Shown: piece by piece, positions 55,911-64,000 of the stretch
Layout of the letters: each line of letters begins with the position of its first letter
Numbering within the stretch: position 1 is the stretch's first letter
Assembly: GCF_022664455.2 (NCBI RefSeq)
Contig: NZ_JAKRKC020000002.1
Coordinates: 124,001 to 188,000 of the forward strand
Source: Actinomadura luzonensis
GTDB taxonomy: Bacteria > Actinomycetota > Actinomycetes > Streptosporangiales > Streptosporangiaceae
Reading direction: 5' to 3'
Length of the DNA: 64,000 nucleotides
Translations under genes and position numbers: made by a program
Notes under the pieces: generated by a model
Databases searched by the model: none
What the model saw: only the letters and a program-made list of their open reading frames with translations
What the model was told of the DNA's origin: nothing

Positions 55911-55933
55911 CGCTCGCCCGATGACGCTCGCCC
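55906..55933. repeat. Tandem 14-bp duplication at the end of the decarboxylase gene
   Basis: GATGACGCTCGCCC occurs twice back to back; the decarboxylase stop codon is in the first copy. Each copy contains an ATG read-in. It looks like a recent slippage event or a scar where the next gene of the operon used to begin. Confidence 0.7.
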
Positions 55934-55954
55934 GGGGCGGGACGCGGGCACCTC

Positions 55955-56893
55955 TCAACGTGACGTCCCTGCGCGTTCCAGCAGTTCGGCGGTCGCCTCC
56001 CACAGGCGCCGCTCCCGGTCCCGGTCGTGGGCGACCGGCCGCACCTCGGCCAGTCTGGTCTTCACCACGAACGCGCCCTCGCGCAGGTGCGCCCACGTGT
56101 CGTCCAGGGCCATCGCGGCCAGCAGCGGCCCCGAACGTTGCGGCTTCGACACTCCCGGCACCCGGCCCAAGGCGCGGCTCATCGCCTGAAGCGCCTTGGG
56201 AGCGCCGCGGCCCAGTGCGGTGCCGGGCATCCAGCCCGGTTCGAACACCGACACGTTGATCCCGGCGCCGGCGCGACGCTGCAGCTCATGGGCGTAGTAC
56301 AGGATCGCCAGCTTGGCGTTGGAGTAGGCGACACCGGACGCGGCCATCCCCGGGGCCCGGTCGCCGGTGGCCGGGCGGGCGAGTTCGACGGGATCGGCCC
56401 ACTTGGCCTCGGGCACGCCCAGCAGCCTGCGCCAGACATTGGCGTGATAGGTGTTCGAGCCGACCAGGACGACACGCGCGGGGGCGGTGAACGAATTAAG
56501 CAGATCGCCGATGAGCTGGGCATGGGCGAGGTAGTTGACAGCGAAGGTCATCTCGTGGCCGTCGGGCGAGGCCAGCCTGGTGTCGGCCGACATGGCGCCG
56601 GCGTTGGCGATCAGCGCGCGCAGCGGCCGTACGGCGCCGGCGGCGAGCAGGTCCCGCACGGTGGCCGCGGCGGCACGGACGTCGGCCAGCCGCGACAGGT
56701 CGCAGCCGATCTCGCGAACGCCGGCGCCGTGCGCGCGGGCCTCGTCGGCGACCGCCGTCAGGTCGGGCCCGGCGCGGCCGACCAGCAGCAGGTCGGGGCG
56801 CTGCCCGTCCGGGCGGCCGGCCATGGCCAGCACGGCGTGACGGCCCAGGTTGCGGGTCGGGCCAGTGATCAGGACAGTTCCGGGTTCGGTCAT
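55955..56893 (-). CDS. Short-chain dehydrogenase/reductase
   Basis: 312 residues from ATG 56893. The cofactor turn is TGPTRNLGRH, a variant of TGxxxGxG; IANAGAM, FAVNYLAHAQLIGDL and the catalytic pair YSNAKLAILYY (YxxxK) follow with a preceding Ser (VLVGSNTYH). It belongs to the retinol-dehydrogenase/WWOX-like branch of SDRs; the substrate is unknown. It is divergent from an XRE-type regulator with a 93-base gap, which probably controls it, as is common for this pairing in actinomycetes. Confidence 0.88.
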   Translation of the reverse strand: MTEPGTVLITGPTRNLGRHAVLAMAGRPDGQRPDLLLVGRAGPDLTAVADEARAHGAGVREIGCDLSRLADVRAAAATVRDLLAAGAVRPLRALIANAGAMSADTRLASPDGHEMTFAVNYLAHAQLIGDLLNSFTAPARVVLVGSNTYHANVWRRLLGVPEAKWADPVELARPATGDRAPGMAASGVAYSNAKLAILYYAHELQRRAGAGINVSVFEPGWMPGTALGRGAPKALQAMSRALGRVPGVSKPQRSGPLLAAMALDDTWAHLREGAFVVKTRLAEVRPVAHDRDRERRLWEATAELLERAGTSR

Positions 56894-56986
56894 GTGCCCA
56901 TCCTCCGGCGGCGGCCGGGCCGCAGGCAGTCGTCCGGTTTTCGTAGGACTGCCAGGGCCAGGACAACCCGCACGGATACCCGCAGA

Positions 56987-57841
56987 ATGGAGAGCGTGGA
57001 AACGTGGGAGTTCGGCCGGACGTTGCGCCGCTGGCGCGACCGGGTAGCGCCCGAGGCCGTCGGCGTGCAGGCGGGCCGCCGGCGCCGGGCCACCGGGTTG
57101 CGCCGTGAGGAGCTGGCCGGGCTCGCCGGCATCTCGGCCGACTACCTGACCCGCCTCGAACAGGGGCGCGCCACCGCGCCGTCGGCGCAGGTCGTGGAGT
57201 CGCTGGCCCGGGCGCTGCGCTTGTCCGACACCGAACGCGACCTGCTCCACCGGCTGGCGGGGCACGCCGCGCCCGGCCCGGACCTCGTGCCGTCGCGAGT
57301 CGCCCCGAGTGTGCAACGCCTGCTCGACCGGCTGTCGCACACACCGGTCGTGGTGTACGACGCCAGCTGGACCCTCGTCCTGGCCAACGAGCCTTACAAC
57401 GCGCTCATGGGCGAGACCACCGCCTGGCGCGGACTGGAACGCAACGCCGTGTGGCGCAACGTCGCCCGCCTGCCCTCCCGGGTCGTGCACACCCCGCAGG
57501 AGCAGGCCGAACACGAAGCCCGGCTCGTGGCCGACCTGCGCCTGACGGCCTCGCGCTACCCCGCCGATCGCACCCTGCGGCGCTTGATCGCCGACCTGAC
57601 CGCCAGCAGCCCGCGCTTCGCCGAACTCTGGGACGCCGGAACGCCGCCGCCCTCGACCGACACGTCCCGGCAGAAGACCGTCGCCCACCCGGCGGTCGGC
57701 CCGATCACCCTCGACTGCGACACGCTGTTCGTCGCCCTGGACGACCTCCGCATCACCGTCTACACCGCCGAGCCAGGCACGGAGGACGCCGACCGCCTGG
57801 CCCTCGCCATCGTCCTGGGCACCCAGTCGCTCCAGCTCTGA
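56987..57841 (+). CDS. XRE-family regulator with MmyB-like ligand domain
   Basis: 284 residues. Helix-turn-helix near residues 30-65 (LRREELAGLAGISADYLTRL, EQGRATAPSAQVVESLARAL), then a PAS-like MmyB domain (PVVVYDASWTLVLANEPYNA, RNAVWRNVARLPSRVV, HPAVGPITLDCDTLFV). MmyB-type regulators bind a fatty-acid-like ligand. It is divergent from the SDR gene. ATG 56987 was used; GTG 56996 is an alternative. Its end converges on the TetR gene with a 24-base gap. Confidence 0.88.
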   Translation: MESVETWEFGRTLRRWRDRVAPEAVGVQAGRRRRATGLRREELAGLAGISADYLTRLEQGRATAPSAQVVESLARALRLSDTERDLLHRLAGHAAPGPDLVPSRVAPSVQRLLDRLSHTPVVVYDASWTLVLANEPYNALMGETTAWRGLERNAVWRNVARLPSRVVHTPQEQAEHEARLVADLRLTASRYPADRTLRRLIADLTASSPRFAELWDAGTPPPSTDTSRQKTVAHPAVGPITLDCDTLFVALDDLRITVYTAEPGTEDADRLALAIVLGTQSLQL

Positions 57842-57865
57842 CCACCGTCGACGGAGCGGGACGAC

Positions 57866-58474
57866 TCACCACCCGCGCTGGTTGAGCACGCGGTCCAGGA
57901 AGTCGTGCGCGAGCCGGTCGGTGTAGTCGCGCCCGACCGGCTCGTCCGTGACCAGGACCCGGTAGTAGAGCGGCCCCACGAGGCGGTCGCTCTCGGCCGC
58001 CACGTCGATCCCGGCGGGCAGTTCCCCCCGCGCCACCGCCCGCTCCAGCGGCAGCCGGTCGCGCCGCCGCTGCTCGTCGAGGTAGCGGGCGCGGAAGCCC
58101 GCCCCGAAGGCGGGGTCGTGCTGGGCCTGGGCGATGAGCGCCTTGAACACGGCCCCGGTGTCGGTGGCGCTCAGCACGTGGGCGAGCTGGGCGAGGTAGG
58201 CGGGCAGGTCGAGGGCGAGCCGGCCGTGGTCGGGCGGCGTCAGCTCCTCGGCCAGGTCTTCGACGAACGCGTCGACGAGCACCGCCGTCTTGCCGCTCCA
58301 CCACCGGTAGACGGTCTGCTTGGCGACGCCGGCGCGGGCCGCGATGCCCTCCATGGTGACGCCCGCGAACCCCTTCTCGGCCAGCAGGTCGTCGGCCGCC
58401 TGAAGCACCGCCCGCCGGGCCGCCTCGCTGCGCCCGTGCCGGTTGCCGTGATGCCGCCGCTCCGTGTCCGCCAT
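57866..58474 (-). CDS. TetR/AcrR family regulator
   Basis: 202 residues. The N-terminal helix-turn-helix reads AVLQAADDLLAEKGFAGVTM, EGIAARAGVAKQTVYRWWSG. The helical C-terminal domain (LAQLAHVLSATDTGAVFKAL, RLVGPLYYRVLVTDEPV) matches TetR_C_16-like dimers. It is divergent from the O-methyltransferase gene with a 53-base gap carrying a perfect palindrome; autorepression and control of the methyltransferase are very likely. Confidence 0.92.
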   Translation of the reverse strand: MADTERRHHGNRHGRSEAARRAVLQAADDLLAEKGFAGVTMEGIAARAGVAKQTVYRWWSGKTAVLVDAFVEDLAEELTPPDHGRLALDLPAYLAQLAHVLSATDTGAVFKALIAQAQHDPAFGAGFRARYLDEQRRRDRLPLERAVARGELPAGIDVAAESDRLVGPLYYRVLVTDEPVGRDYTDRLAHDFLDRVLNQRGW

Positions 58475-58495
58475 GTCGTGAAGAATAGCGTTAGC

Positions 58496-58517
58496 GTAGA
58501 CGCCACGTTGCGTCTAC
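58496..58517. promoter_or_regulatory. TetR operator (perfect 8-6-8 palindrome)
   Basis: GTAGACGC-CACGTT-GCGTCTAC has perfect 8-base arms. It lies between the divergent starts at 58474 and 58528, close enough to both to block both promoters. Confidence 0.82.
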
Positions 58518-58527
58518 TCTAGACGGC

Positions 58528-59172
58528 ATGACACAGACCAGCACACTCGCCGACCCGCGCGTGGCGGCGGCGCTCGACCGCATGTTCGCCGAGGCCGAGC
58601 GCGACGACTCCCGGCCGTACCGGGGCGCCGGCGGCACGATGACGGCCCAGGAGCAGGCCGACGCCGCCGCCGAGATCTACATGCCGATCTCCCCTGAAGG
58701 CGGCCGGCTGCTCTACACGCTGGTGCGGGCCGCCCGCCCCGCGACGGTGGTCGAGTTCGGCACCTCGTTCGGCATCTCGACCCTCTACCTGGCCTCCGCC
58801 GTGCGCGACAACGGCACGGGCCGCGTCCTCACCACCGAGCTGAGCAAGGACAAGATCGCCGCCGCGCGCCGCACGTTCGCCGAGACCGGCCTGGACGACG
58901 TGGTCACCGTCCTGGAGGGCGACGCCCGCGAAACGCTCGCCGGGCTGTCGGAGCCGGCCGGGTTCGTGCTGCTCGACGGCTGGAAGGACCTCTACCTGCC
59001 CGTGCTCCGCCTGCTGGAGCCCCGCCTCGCCCCCGGCACGCTCGTCGCCGCCGACGACACCACCTTCGACAGCGTCCGGCCCTACCTCGACTACGTCCGC
59101 GACCCGGCGAACGGCTACGAGAGCGTCCCGTTCCCGGTGGAGGACGGCATCGAGATCAGCTGCCGCCTCTAG
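58528..59172 (+). CDS. SAM-dependent O-methyltransferase (type 3-like)
   Basis: 214 residues. The SAM motif I is TVVEFGTSFGISTLYLA, with LTTELSKDKIAAARRTFAET, VTVLEGDARETLAGL and FVLLDGWKDLYLPVLRLLEP matching the metal-dependent catechol-OMT-like fold. DDTTFD near the C-terminus may supply metal ligands. It probably methylates a small phenolic or similar hydroxyl. It sits divergently from the TetR gene and shares its operator, so a toxic or signalling substrate may be the inducer. Confidence 0.87.
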   Translation: MTQTSTLADPRVAAALDRMFAEAERDDSRPYRGAGGTMTAQEQADAAAEIYMPISPEGGRLLYTLVRAARPATVVEFGTSFGISTLYLASAVRDNGTGRVLTTELSKDKIAAARRTFAETGLDDVVTVLEGDARETLAGLSEPAGFVLLDGWKDLYLPVLRLLEPRLAPGTLVAADDTTFDSVRPYLDYVRDPANGYESVPFPVEDGIEISCRL

Positions 59173-59224
59173 CCGCAGTCCGGCGGAGCCCGGCGACGAG
59201 GCCGGGCTGGGCGGTGCGCCGCCC

Positions 59225-59357
59225 CGACCGGCCTGGTCCGTCCTGAGGCCGTTCGGCAGCAGCTCCACCATGCGCCGGCACGGTCCGGGAGCGCAGAGAT
59301 GCGCCACGGCGCGGAGCAGGGCGCGGGCCGAGACGTCGGAGCGGATCTCCCCGAAGC
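59225..59357 (-). pseudogene. Possible TetR C-terminal scrap
   Basis: Reading leftwards from 59357 gives LSFGEIRSDVSARALLRAVA, HLCAPGPCRRMVELLPNGLR, which resembles the last helices of a TetR protein. No N-terminal half is present; the neighbouring response-regulator gene ends one base away. The assignment rests on weak similarity. Confidence 0.4.
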
Positions 59358-60029
59358 TCAGCGGTCGTCGTCGGCGAAGCCTGTGCGGTAGGCGAGGACC
59401 ACGGCCTGGACGCGGTCGCGCAGGTCCAGTTTCGTGAGGATCCGGGAGACGTAGGTCCGGACGGTCTCGAAGCTGATGACCAGTTCCGCGGCTATCTCGG
59501 CGTTGGAGAGGCCACGGGCGATCAGCCGCAGCACCTCGCGTTCGCGGGGAGCCAGGACGGCCAGCGGATCCTCGCCGGGAGCGGGGACGGCCGGGCGGAG
59601 GCGGTCGGCGAAGCGGCCTATCAGGGTACGGGTCACGGCGGGGGACAGCAGGGACTCTCCCCGGGCGACGGTGCGGACGCCGTTCACCAGCTCCAGCAGA
59701 GGGGCGTCCTTCAGCAGGAAGCCGCTGGCTCCGGCCCGCAGGGCTTCGTAGACGTACTTGTCCACGTTGAACGTGGTCACCACCAGCACCTTCGGCGGCG
59801 CCACGACACCGGGACCGGCGACGCGCCTGGTCACCTCGATGCCGTCCATCAGCGGCAGGTGGATGTCCATGACCACCACGTCGGGCTTCAGGCCGGTGAC
59901 CGCCTCGACCGCGGCCGGGCCGTCGGCGGCCACGCCGGCCACCTCCATGTCCGGCTGCGCGTCGAACGCCGTCACGTAGCCGGCGCGGACGACCTCCTGG
60001 TCCTCGCAGATCACGACACGGATGGTCAT
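59358..60029 (-). CDS. NarL/LuxR-type response regulator
   Basis: 223 residues. Receiver with ICEDQEVVRAG and phospho-acceptor Asp55 (VVVMDIHLPLMDG), TTFNVDKYVYEALRAGASGF and LLKDAP; C-terminal LuxR domain with LAPREREVLRLIARGLSNAE and FETVRTYVSRILTKLDLRDR. Its ATG overlaps the kinase stop (ATGA). It belongs to the same type as the regulator at 46637-47290 but with distinct sequence, so these are separate systems. The secreted hydrolase divergent from the kinase is its probable target. Confidence 0.93.
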   Translation of the reverse strand: MTIRVVICEDQEVVRAGYVTAFDAQPDMEVAGVAADGPAAVEAVTGLKPDVVVMDIHLPLMDGIEVTRRVAGPGVVAPPKVLVVTTFNVDKYVYEALRAGASGFLLKDAPLLELVNGVRTVARGESLLSPAVTRTLIGRFADRLRPAVPAPGEDPLAVLAPREREVLRLIARGLSNAEIAAELVISFETVRTYVSRILTKLDLRDRVQAVVLAYRTGFADDDR

Positions 60030-61201
60030 TCGGCACCGCCTACGGGGATCGACGCGGAGACCCGGAAACCGCCGTCCGGTTGCTCGCCCGCGGCCAGCTC
60101 GCCGCCCAGCGCGCCGATCCGGTCGCGCAGCCCGGTCAGGCCGCGGCCGCCGGAGAGGCCGCTTCCGGCGCCGACGCGGACCGCGGCGGCGGCGTTCGTC
60201 ACCTCGACCTCCACGCGGTCGTCCCGGTAGCCGACGCGGACGGTGGTGGGGCGGCCTTCCGCGTACTTGACGGCGTTCGTCAGGCCCTCCTGCACCACCC
60301 GGTACACGGCCAGCCCCACGCCGACCGGGAGCGAGGGCTGGTCGCCGTCCTCCACCAGTTCGATCGGCTGGCCGCCGCTCCGGGTCTGTTCGACCAGGTC
60401 CCGCACGCTGCCCACGACGGGCGTGGCCGACTCCCCGGTGGCCTCCAGCACGTCCAGCAGATACCGCAGCTCGGCCAGGGCCCGGCGGCCGGCGCCGCCG
60501 ATCGTGGACAGTGCCGTGACCACGCGCTCCGGCGACGTGGCCACGAACTGCGTGGCGTCGGCCTGCACGACGATGGCGGTGACGTGGTGGGTCACCACGT
60601 CGTGCAGCTCCCGCGCGATGCGCGCCCGCTCCGCGGCGGCCGCGGCCTCGGTGGCGAGCCGCCGCCGCTCGGTCTCCTGGAGCCGCTGCCCGCGCACGAA
60701 GGCGCCGACCAGCCAGCACGCGGCGAAAAGCAGATAGAACACCACGAAGTCGCTCTGCAGGACCGGTGAGCCGCGCAGGATCACGGCCGCGCACAGCACG
60801 ACGTACGCGGCCGATGCCGCGACGGCGGTGACGCGCCGGAACCGCTCCTGGTGCGCGCCCACCGAGTACAGCGCGAGGTACACCGTCACGGTGCCGAACT
60901 GCATCGGGTACCCGAGCGTCTCGTGGATCACGAAAGCCGTGCCGTTGACCGCCAGACACGCGGTGGGCCATCGGGTGCGCACGGCCAGCGGCACCGTCTG
61001 GGCCAGGATCAGGACGAGCTGGAACGCGTCGGCCGGGCGTCCTGACAGGTTGCCGAACTCGACGCCCATGGCCGACAGCGCCGGCACGAACGCCAGCCCG
61101 GTGAACACGACGGCCAGCCACCGGTCCCACACCGTGGCGTCGTAGACGCGCCACACCCTCCGTAACCTCCGCACGCGGTCGCTGGCCCAGGTCCCCGACA
61201 T
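60026..61201 (-). CDS. Sensor histidine kinase (HisKA_3 type)
   Basis: 391 residues. N-terminal membrane helices (WLAVVFTGLAFVPALSAMGV, FGTVTVYLALYSVGAHQERF, VVFYLLFAACWLVGAFVRGQ), then HisKA_3 with ERARIARELHDVVTHHVTAI and an HATPase domain with VVQEGLTNAVKYAEGRPTTV and GGRGLTGLRDRIGALGGELA. It lacks a large extracytoplasmic sensor, so the signal is probably membrane-borne or cytoplasmic. ATG 61201 is 160 bases from the divergent hydrolase gene. Confidence 0.92.
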   Translation of the reverse strand: MSGTWASDRVRRLRRVWRVYDATVWDRWLAVVFTGLAFVPALSAMGVEFGNLSGRPADAFQLVLILAQTVPLAVRTRWPTACLAVNGTAFVIHETLGYPMQFGTVTVYLALYSVGAHQERFRRVTAVAASAAYVVLCAAVILRGSPVLQSDFVVFYLLFAACWLVGAFVRGQRLQETERRRLATEAAAAAERARIARELHDVVTHHVTAIVVQADATQFVATSPERVVTALSTIGGAGRRALAELRYLLDVLEATGESATPVVGSVRDLVEQTRSGGQPIELVEDGDQPSLPVGVGLAVYRVVQEGLTNAVKYAEGRPTTVRVGYRDDRVEVEVTNAAAAVRVGAGSGLSGGRGLTGLRDRIGALGGELAAGEQPDGGFRVSASIPVGGAE

Positions 61202-61361
61202 GGCTCAGAGCCTAGCGATCTCTGATCCCCGATGTCGCCGCGCTTGTCCCTCATGTGAGCTACACGGAATGTCCGCCACGCAGTGATTCGGGACAGGGCC
61301 CTCCGCTCCTACCTTTCTCAGAGTCAGCTCGCGGCACATCGGTCATTCGGAGGACAACACC

Positions 61362-62918
61362 ATGGGAAACACGATCCGCGTACGCGTCGTCGTCGCCGGC
61401 GCCCTGACCGCGGTCGCGGCAGCGGGGGCAGTGGTCGGCGGGCAGCCGGCCGATGCCAGGGCCGAGGCGACCACCGGTCACGTACAGACGTCGATCAAGT
61501 GGGGTGCGTGCCCGGAACCCGCGCCGGGCGCCGAACGGGACCCCAGGCAAACCTGCGGCACGGTCAGGGTGCCTCTGGACTACCGCCGCCCCGACGGGGA
61601 GGCCATCACCGTCGCGGTCTCCAGGCTCGCCACCGCCAAGCCCGGCAAGAAGCGCGGCGACCTGCTGTTCAACCCGGGCGGACCGGGACTGCAGGGCCTG
61701 GACATGCCCAGCCAGATGGCAGCCACGCTCCCCAGGAAGGTGCTGGACTCCTACGACCTGATCGGGTTCGACGCGCGCGGCATCGGCCACAGCACCCCGA
61801 TGAGCTGCGGCCTGTCCGGGCCCGCCCTGCTCACGATCTTCCCCTACCCCGGCGCCGGCGGCTCGATCGAGGGCAACGTCACCACCGCGCGCACCGTCGC
61901 CCGGCAGTGCGCCACGATCGGTGCCAAGCTCCGCTTCTTCACCAGCGCGAACACAGCGCGCGACATGGACCGCATCCGCCAGGTGCTCGGGGCGCCGAAG
62001 ATCTCCTACTGGGGCCAGTCCTTCGGCACCTACCTCGGCGCGGTCTACGCCTCGCTGTTCCCCCGCAACACCGACCGGATGGTGCTGGAGGGCAACGTCG
62101 ACCCGGGCAAGGTGTGGGCGAAGATGCTGCACACCTGGAACCAGGGCATGAACGACCGGTTCCCGGACGCCGCCCGCGTGGCCGCGGCCGACAACGCCGG
62201 CCTCGGGCTGGGCGGCACCGTCGACGAGGTCACCGACACCTTCCTCGCGCTGGCCGACCGCCTCGACAGGAAGCCGGCCACGGTGCCGGACACACAGGTG
62301 ACCATCAGCGGCGCGCTGCTGCGCGGCGTCACGTACCAGATGTTGCTGCACAACGAGACGCTCGCCCCGCTCACCCGATTCTGGAAGGCGGCGTCCGACC
62401 TGTCCGCCGGCAGGACCCCGGCGGACGCGGACGTCGCCGTGCTCCGGCAGGTCCTCGCCGACACCCCGGCCGCCAAGGGCGTGCCGGCGGACAACCAGGC
62501 CACCATGGCCCTGGCCATGATCTGCGGGGACACCACCTGGCCGCGGAAGGTGGACTCCTATGCCAAGGCCACCGCGGCCGCCCGCGCGAAGTACCCGCTG
62601 AGCGCGGGCATGCCCGACAACATCACGGCGTGCGCGTTCTGGTCGCAGCGGCCGATCGAGCCGGTGGTCAAGGTCACCTCGCACGGTCCGCGTAACATCC
62701 TGATCCTGCAGAACCGCCGCGACAACGCCACACCGTGGGCCGCGGGCCGGGGCATGCGCGAGGCCCTGGGCGAGCGCGCCGGCTTCCTCGGCGTCGACAA
62801 CGGCGGCCACTACGTCTACAACACCGGCTCGGCCTGCGCCGACAAGGCCACCGTCGCGTTCCTGAGCAAGGGGACCCTGCCGGCCGAGGACGTCTCCTGC
62901 GCCGGCCCCCGGCCCTGA
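61362..62918 (+). CDS. Secreted alpha/beta hydrolase of the tripeptidyl aminopeptidase (TAP) type
   Basis: 518 residues. A signal peptide (VVVAGALTAVAAAGAVVGGQ) precedes a mature protein opening IKWGACPE and CGTVRVPLDYRRPDGEAITV, as in Streptomyces Tap/Slp mycelial proteases. Oxyanion region LLFNPGGPGLQG, nucleophile Ser in GQSFGTYLG, and the C-terminal TAP-like domain with ILILQNRRDNATPWAAGRGM (Asp) and VDNGGHYVYNTGSAC (His). Such enzymes cleave tripeptides from the N-termini of extracellular proteins. GGAGGA lies eight bases before ATG 61362. A TACCTT box at about 61309 may be its -10. It is divergent from the second kinase/regulator pair. Confidence 0.9.
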   Translation: MGNTIRVRVVVAGALTAVAAAGAVVGGQPADARAEATTGHVQTSIKWGACPEPAPGAERDPRQTCGTVRVPLDYRRPDGEAITVAVSRLATAKPGKKRGDLLFNPGGPGLQGLDMPSQMAATLPRKVLDSYDLIGFDARGIGHSTPMSCGLSGPALLTIFPYPGAGGSIEGNVTTARTVARQCATIGAKLRFFTSANTARDMDRIRQVLGAPKISYWGQSFGTYLGAVYASLFPRNTDRMVLEGNVDPGKVWAKMLHTWNQGMNDRFPDAARVAAADNAGLGLGGTVDEVTDTFLALADRLDRKPATVPDTQVTISGALLRGVTYQMLLHNETLAPLTRFWKAASDLSAGRTPADADVAVLRQVLADTPAAKGVPADNQATMALAMICGDTTWPRKVDSYAKATAAARAKYPLSAGMPDNITACAFWSQRPIEPVVKVTSHGPRNILILQNRRDNATPWAAGRGMREALGERAGFLGVDNGGHYVYNTGSACADKATVAFLSKGTLPAEDVSCAGPRP

Positions 62919-63014
62919 CCGTCATGCCGCGACGGCGAGTCGGCATCGCCGCTCAAGCACTCGTGCGCGGAGGACGGGCGGCGGCGGCCCGGCGGCGGGT
63001 GCGTGCCGTGGACG

Positions 63015-63317
63015 TCAGCAGCCCCACCCATCGTGATAGACGCCGTAGACATTCAGGTAGTAGCCGAGCTCCACCTGCTTCTGCGCCGGGACACAGAAAT
63101 GCTGGTTGTCGGAGGACCTCCTGTAGGTCACCCAGATCCTTTCGCTGACGTCGGCACAGTTGCGGTAGTACTCCGTTGAGCCCTTGGTGTAGTGGCCGCA
63201 CGTGTCGTCCGTGAGTGCAGTGGGCCGCAGGCCGGTTGACTGCGCGACGGCCGGCGAGGTGAGGGCGGTGAAACTGAGGCCGAGGGCGAGGGCGGCCGTC
63301 TTCATCCGAGCATGCAT
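63015..63317 (-). CDS. Small secreted DUF6355-family protein
   Basis: 100 residues from ATG 63317 with AGGAA upstream. A signal peptide (TAALALGLSFTALTSPAVAQ) is followed by a mature part of about 70 residues with four Cys (DDTCGHYTKGSTEYYRNCAD, DNQHFCVPAQKQVELGYYLN, VYHDGWGC), consistent with two disulfides. The spacing matches DUF6355, a family annotated around natural-product clusters without known function. No biosynthetic genes are adjacent. Confidence 0.75.
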   Translation of the reverse strand: MHARMKTAALALGLSFTALTSPAVAQSTGLRPTALTDDTCGHYTKGSTEYYRNCADVSERIWVTYRRSSDNQHFCVPAQKQVELGYYLNVYGVYHDGWGC

Positions 63318-63561
63318 GTTGATTCCTGTTCTGCGGAAGACCTGAGGTCCGGATGACCGTCGGTCGTCTTGAGAATCAGCAAAGCCACGTGGTGATGCTG
63401 TCCAACAGGGCCCCGGACGGACTCGGCCAGACGCGTCCATCCGGCGGCCAAGCTCGGACAGAAGGAACGTGGGAGTGATGTCCGGCGAAGGATGCGCCGC
63501 CTGAGGAATCGGCCGCGAGCTCGGTGGCGACAGGCTCGCAGCCGCCGAATAATCTTGTGGG

Positions 63562-63957
63562 ATGCGTGTTTCTGGTGTGGCACCGCTCATCGCGGTCCGC
63601 GATGTGGCGCGTAGCGTGGCCTTCTACGAGCGGCTCGGCTTCGTACCCGAGGTGCGGTGGCCGACGTACGCGCGGTTGGCCGCCGGCGAGAACATGGTTC
63701 TGCACATCGCCGAACAGGGCGGCGCACCGCCGGACCGGCCTTCGGTCGCGCTTACCGCTCCCTCTTCCGATGGCAGCGCGGTAAGCGCGATCGTGGTTGT
63801 ACAGGTGCCCGACTGCCGGCGCGCTTGCGCCGAACTCACCACGTCAGGGGTGGAACTGCTTACGGAGCCGGCAACGCCCGCATGGGGCGGCGAAATACGC
63901 GCGTTCGTCCGCGACCCCGACGGCCACCTGATCGAGCTCAACGAACGACTGGACTGA
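63562..63957 (+). CDS. VOC (glyoxalase/bleomycin-resistance fold) protein
   Basis: 131 residues with two paired beta-alpha-beta units: APLIAVRDVARSVAFYERLG and FVPEVRWPTYARLAAGENMV, then AIVVVQVPDCRRACAELTTS and IRAFVRDPDGHLIELNERLD. The final RDPDGHLIEL strand carries the conserved metal-site Glu; the first-strand ligand is less clear. Members include glyoxalases, dioxygenases and drug-binding proteins. No neighbour clarifies the role. Confidence 0.85.
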   Translation: MRVSGVAPLIAVRDVARSVAFYERLGFVPEVRWPTYARLAAGENMVLHIAEQGGAPPDRPSVALTAPSSDGSAVSAIVVVQVPDCRRACAELTTSGVELLTEPATPAWGGEIRAFVRDPDGHLIELNERLD

Positions 63958-64000
63958 ACAGGGTCATCTTCCCTGGGGATCAGGACAGAGCGCCCGATCC

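Overview
The window is high-GC actinobacterial DNA. GC-rich third positions, GTG starts, short-leader promoters with a TAGCGT -10 box, an SCO6745-family protein, a DUF6355 protein, a TPR protein of the sort usually found in CHAT-ATPase families and NarL-type two-component pairs together suggest a filamentous Streptosporangiales organism such as Nonomuraea. That assignment is inference; there is no rRNA or other marker gene. I saw no tRNA, rRNA or CRISPR array.

Region 1 (1-17 kb) is a scrap yard of accessory DNA. It holds a frameshifted MFS transporter, an alcohol dehydrogenase gene split into two pieces about 2 kb apart by an intact GntR/YbhB/cupin cassette, an ISL3 transposase fused in frame to an integrase tail, and further tyrosine-recombinase tails. 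It also has a truncated serine recombinase beside repeats that may be its sites, a MerR stub, an IS4 tail and a frameshifted hypothetical gene. Intact genes among these are a TPR protein, a chimeric serine hydrolase, a MarR/amidohydrolase divergent pair with two clear operators, and a few conserved hypotheticals.

Region 2 (17-30 kb) holds a large LuxR-type ATPase regulator (LAL) followed by a tightly packed same-strand stress cluster: membrane general-stress protein, dnaK, grpE, cbpA-type dnaJ, cbpM, clpB, a zinc-ribbon thioredoxin, a cyclic-nucleotide-binding flavoprotein that looks like thioredoxin reductase without its CxxC, and a DUF1931 histone-fold protein. Most junctions overlap or are nearly zero-gap. 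Together these cover disaggregation, refolding, thiol redox and perhaps DNA or protein compaction. A decayed HtpX protease remnant closes the cluster. This is the best candidate for a coherent, little-described system.

Region 3 (30-46.5 kb) has a histidine kinase that has lost its ATP-binding end, an SCO6745-family gene with a TetR-like operator, a GAF/SpoIIE-type phosphatase, an aldo/keto reductase with a possible coupled leader peptide, a TMEM175-like channel, a MocR/PdxR regulator divergent from a frameshifted AhpD-like gene and an MFS exporter, and a very large secreted Fn3/beta-propeller protein. Remnants of an integrase, an aminoglycoside phosphotransferase, an alcohol dehydrogenase and a P-loop kinase lie between them.

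Region 4 (46.5-64 kb) has two NarL-type sensor/regulator pairs, the first beside a MacB-like ABC exporter and the second divergent from a secreted tripeptidyl-peptidase-like hydrolase. Also here are a CGNR regulator/MFS divergent pair and a 3-hydroxyanthranilate cleavage operon (dioxygenase, decarboxylase) whose first gene is an IS256/RidA chimera. An SDR/XRE-regulator divergent pair, a TetR/O-methyltransferase divergent pair sharing a perfect 22-bp operator, a DUF6355 protein and a VOC protein complete it.
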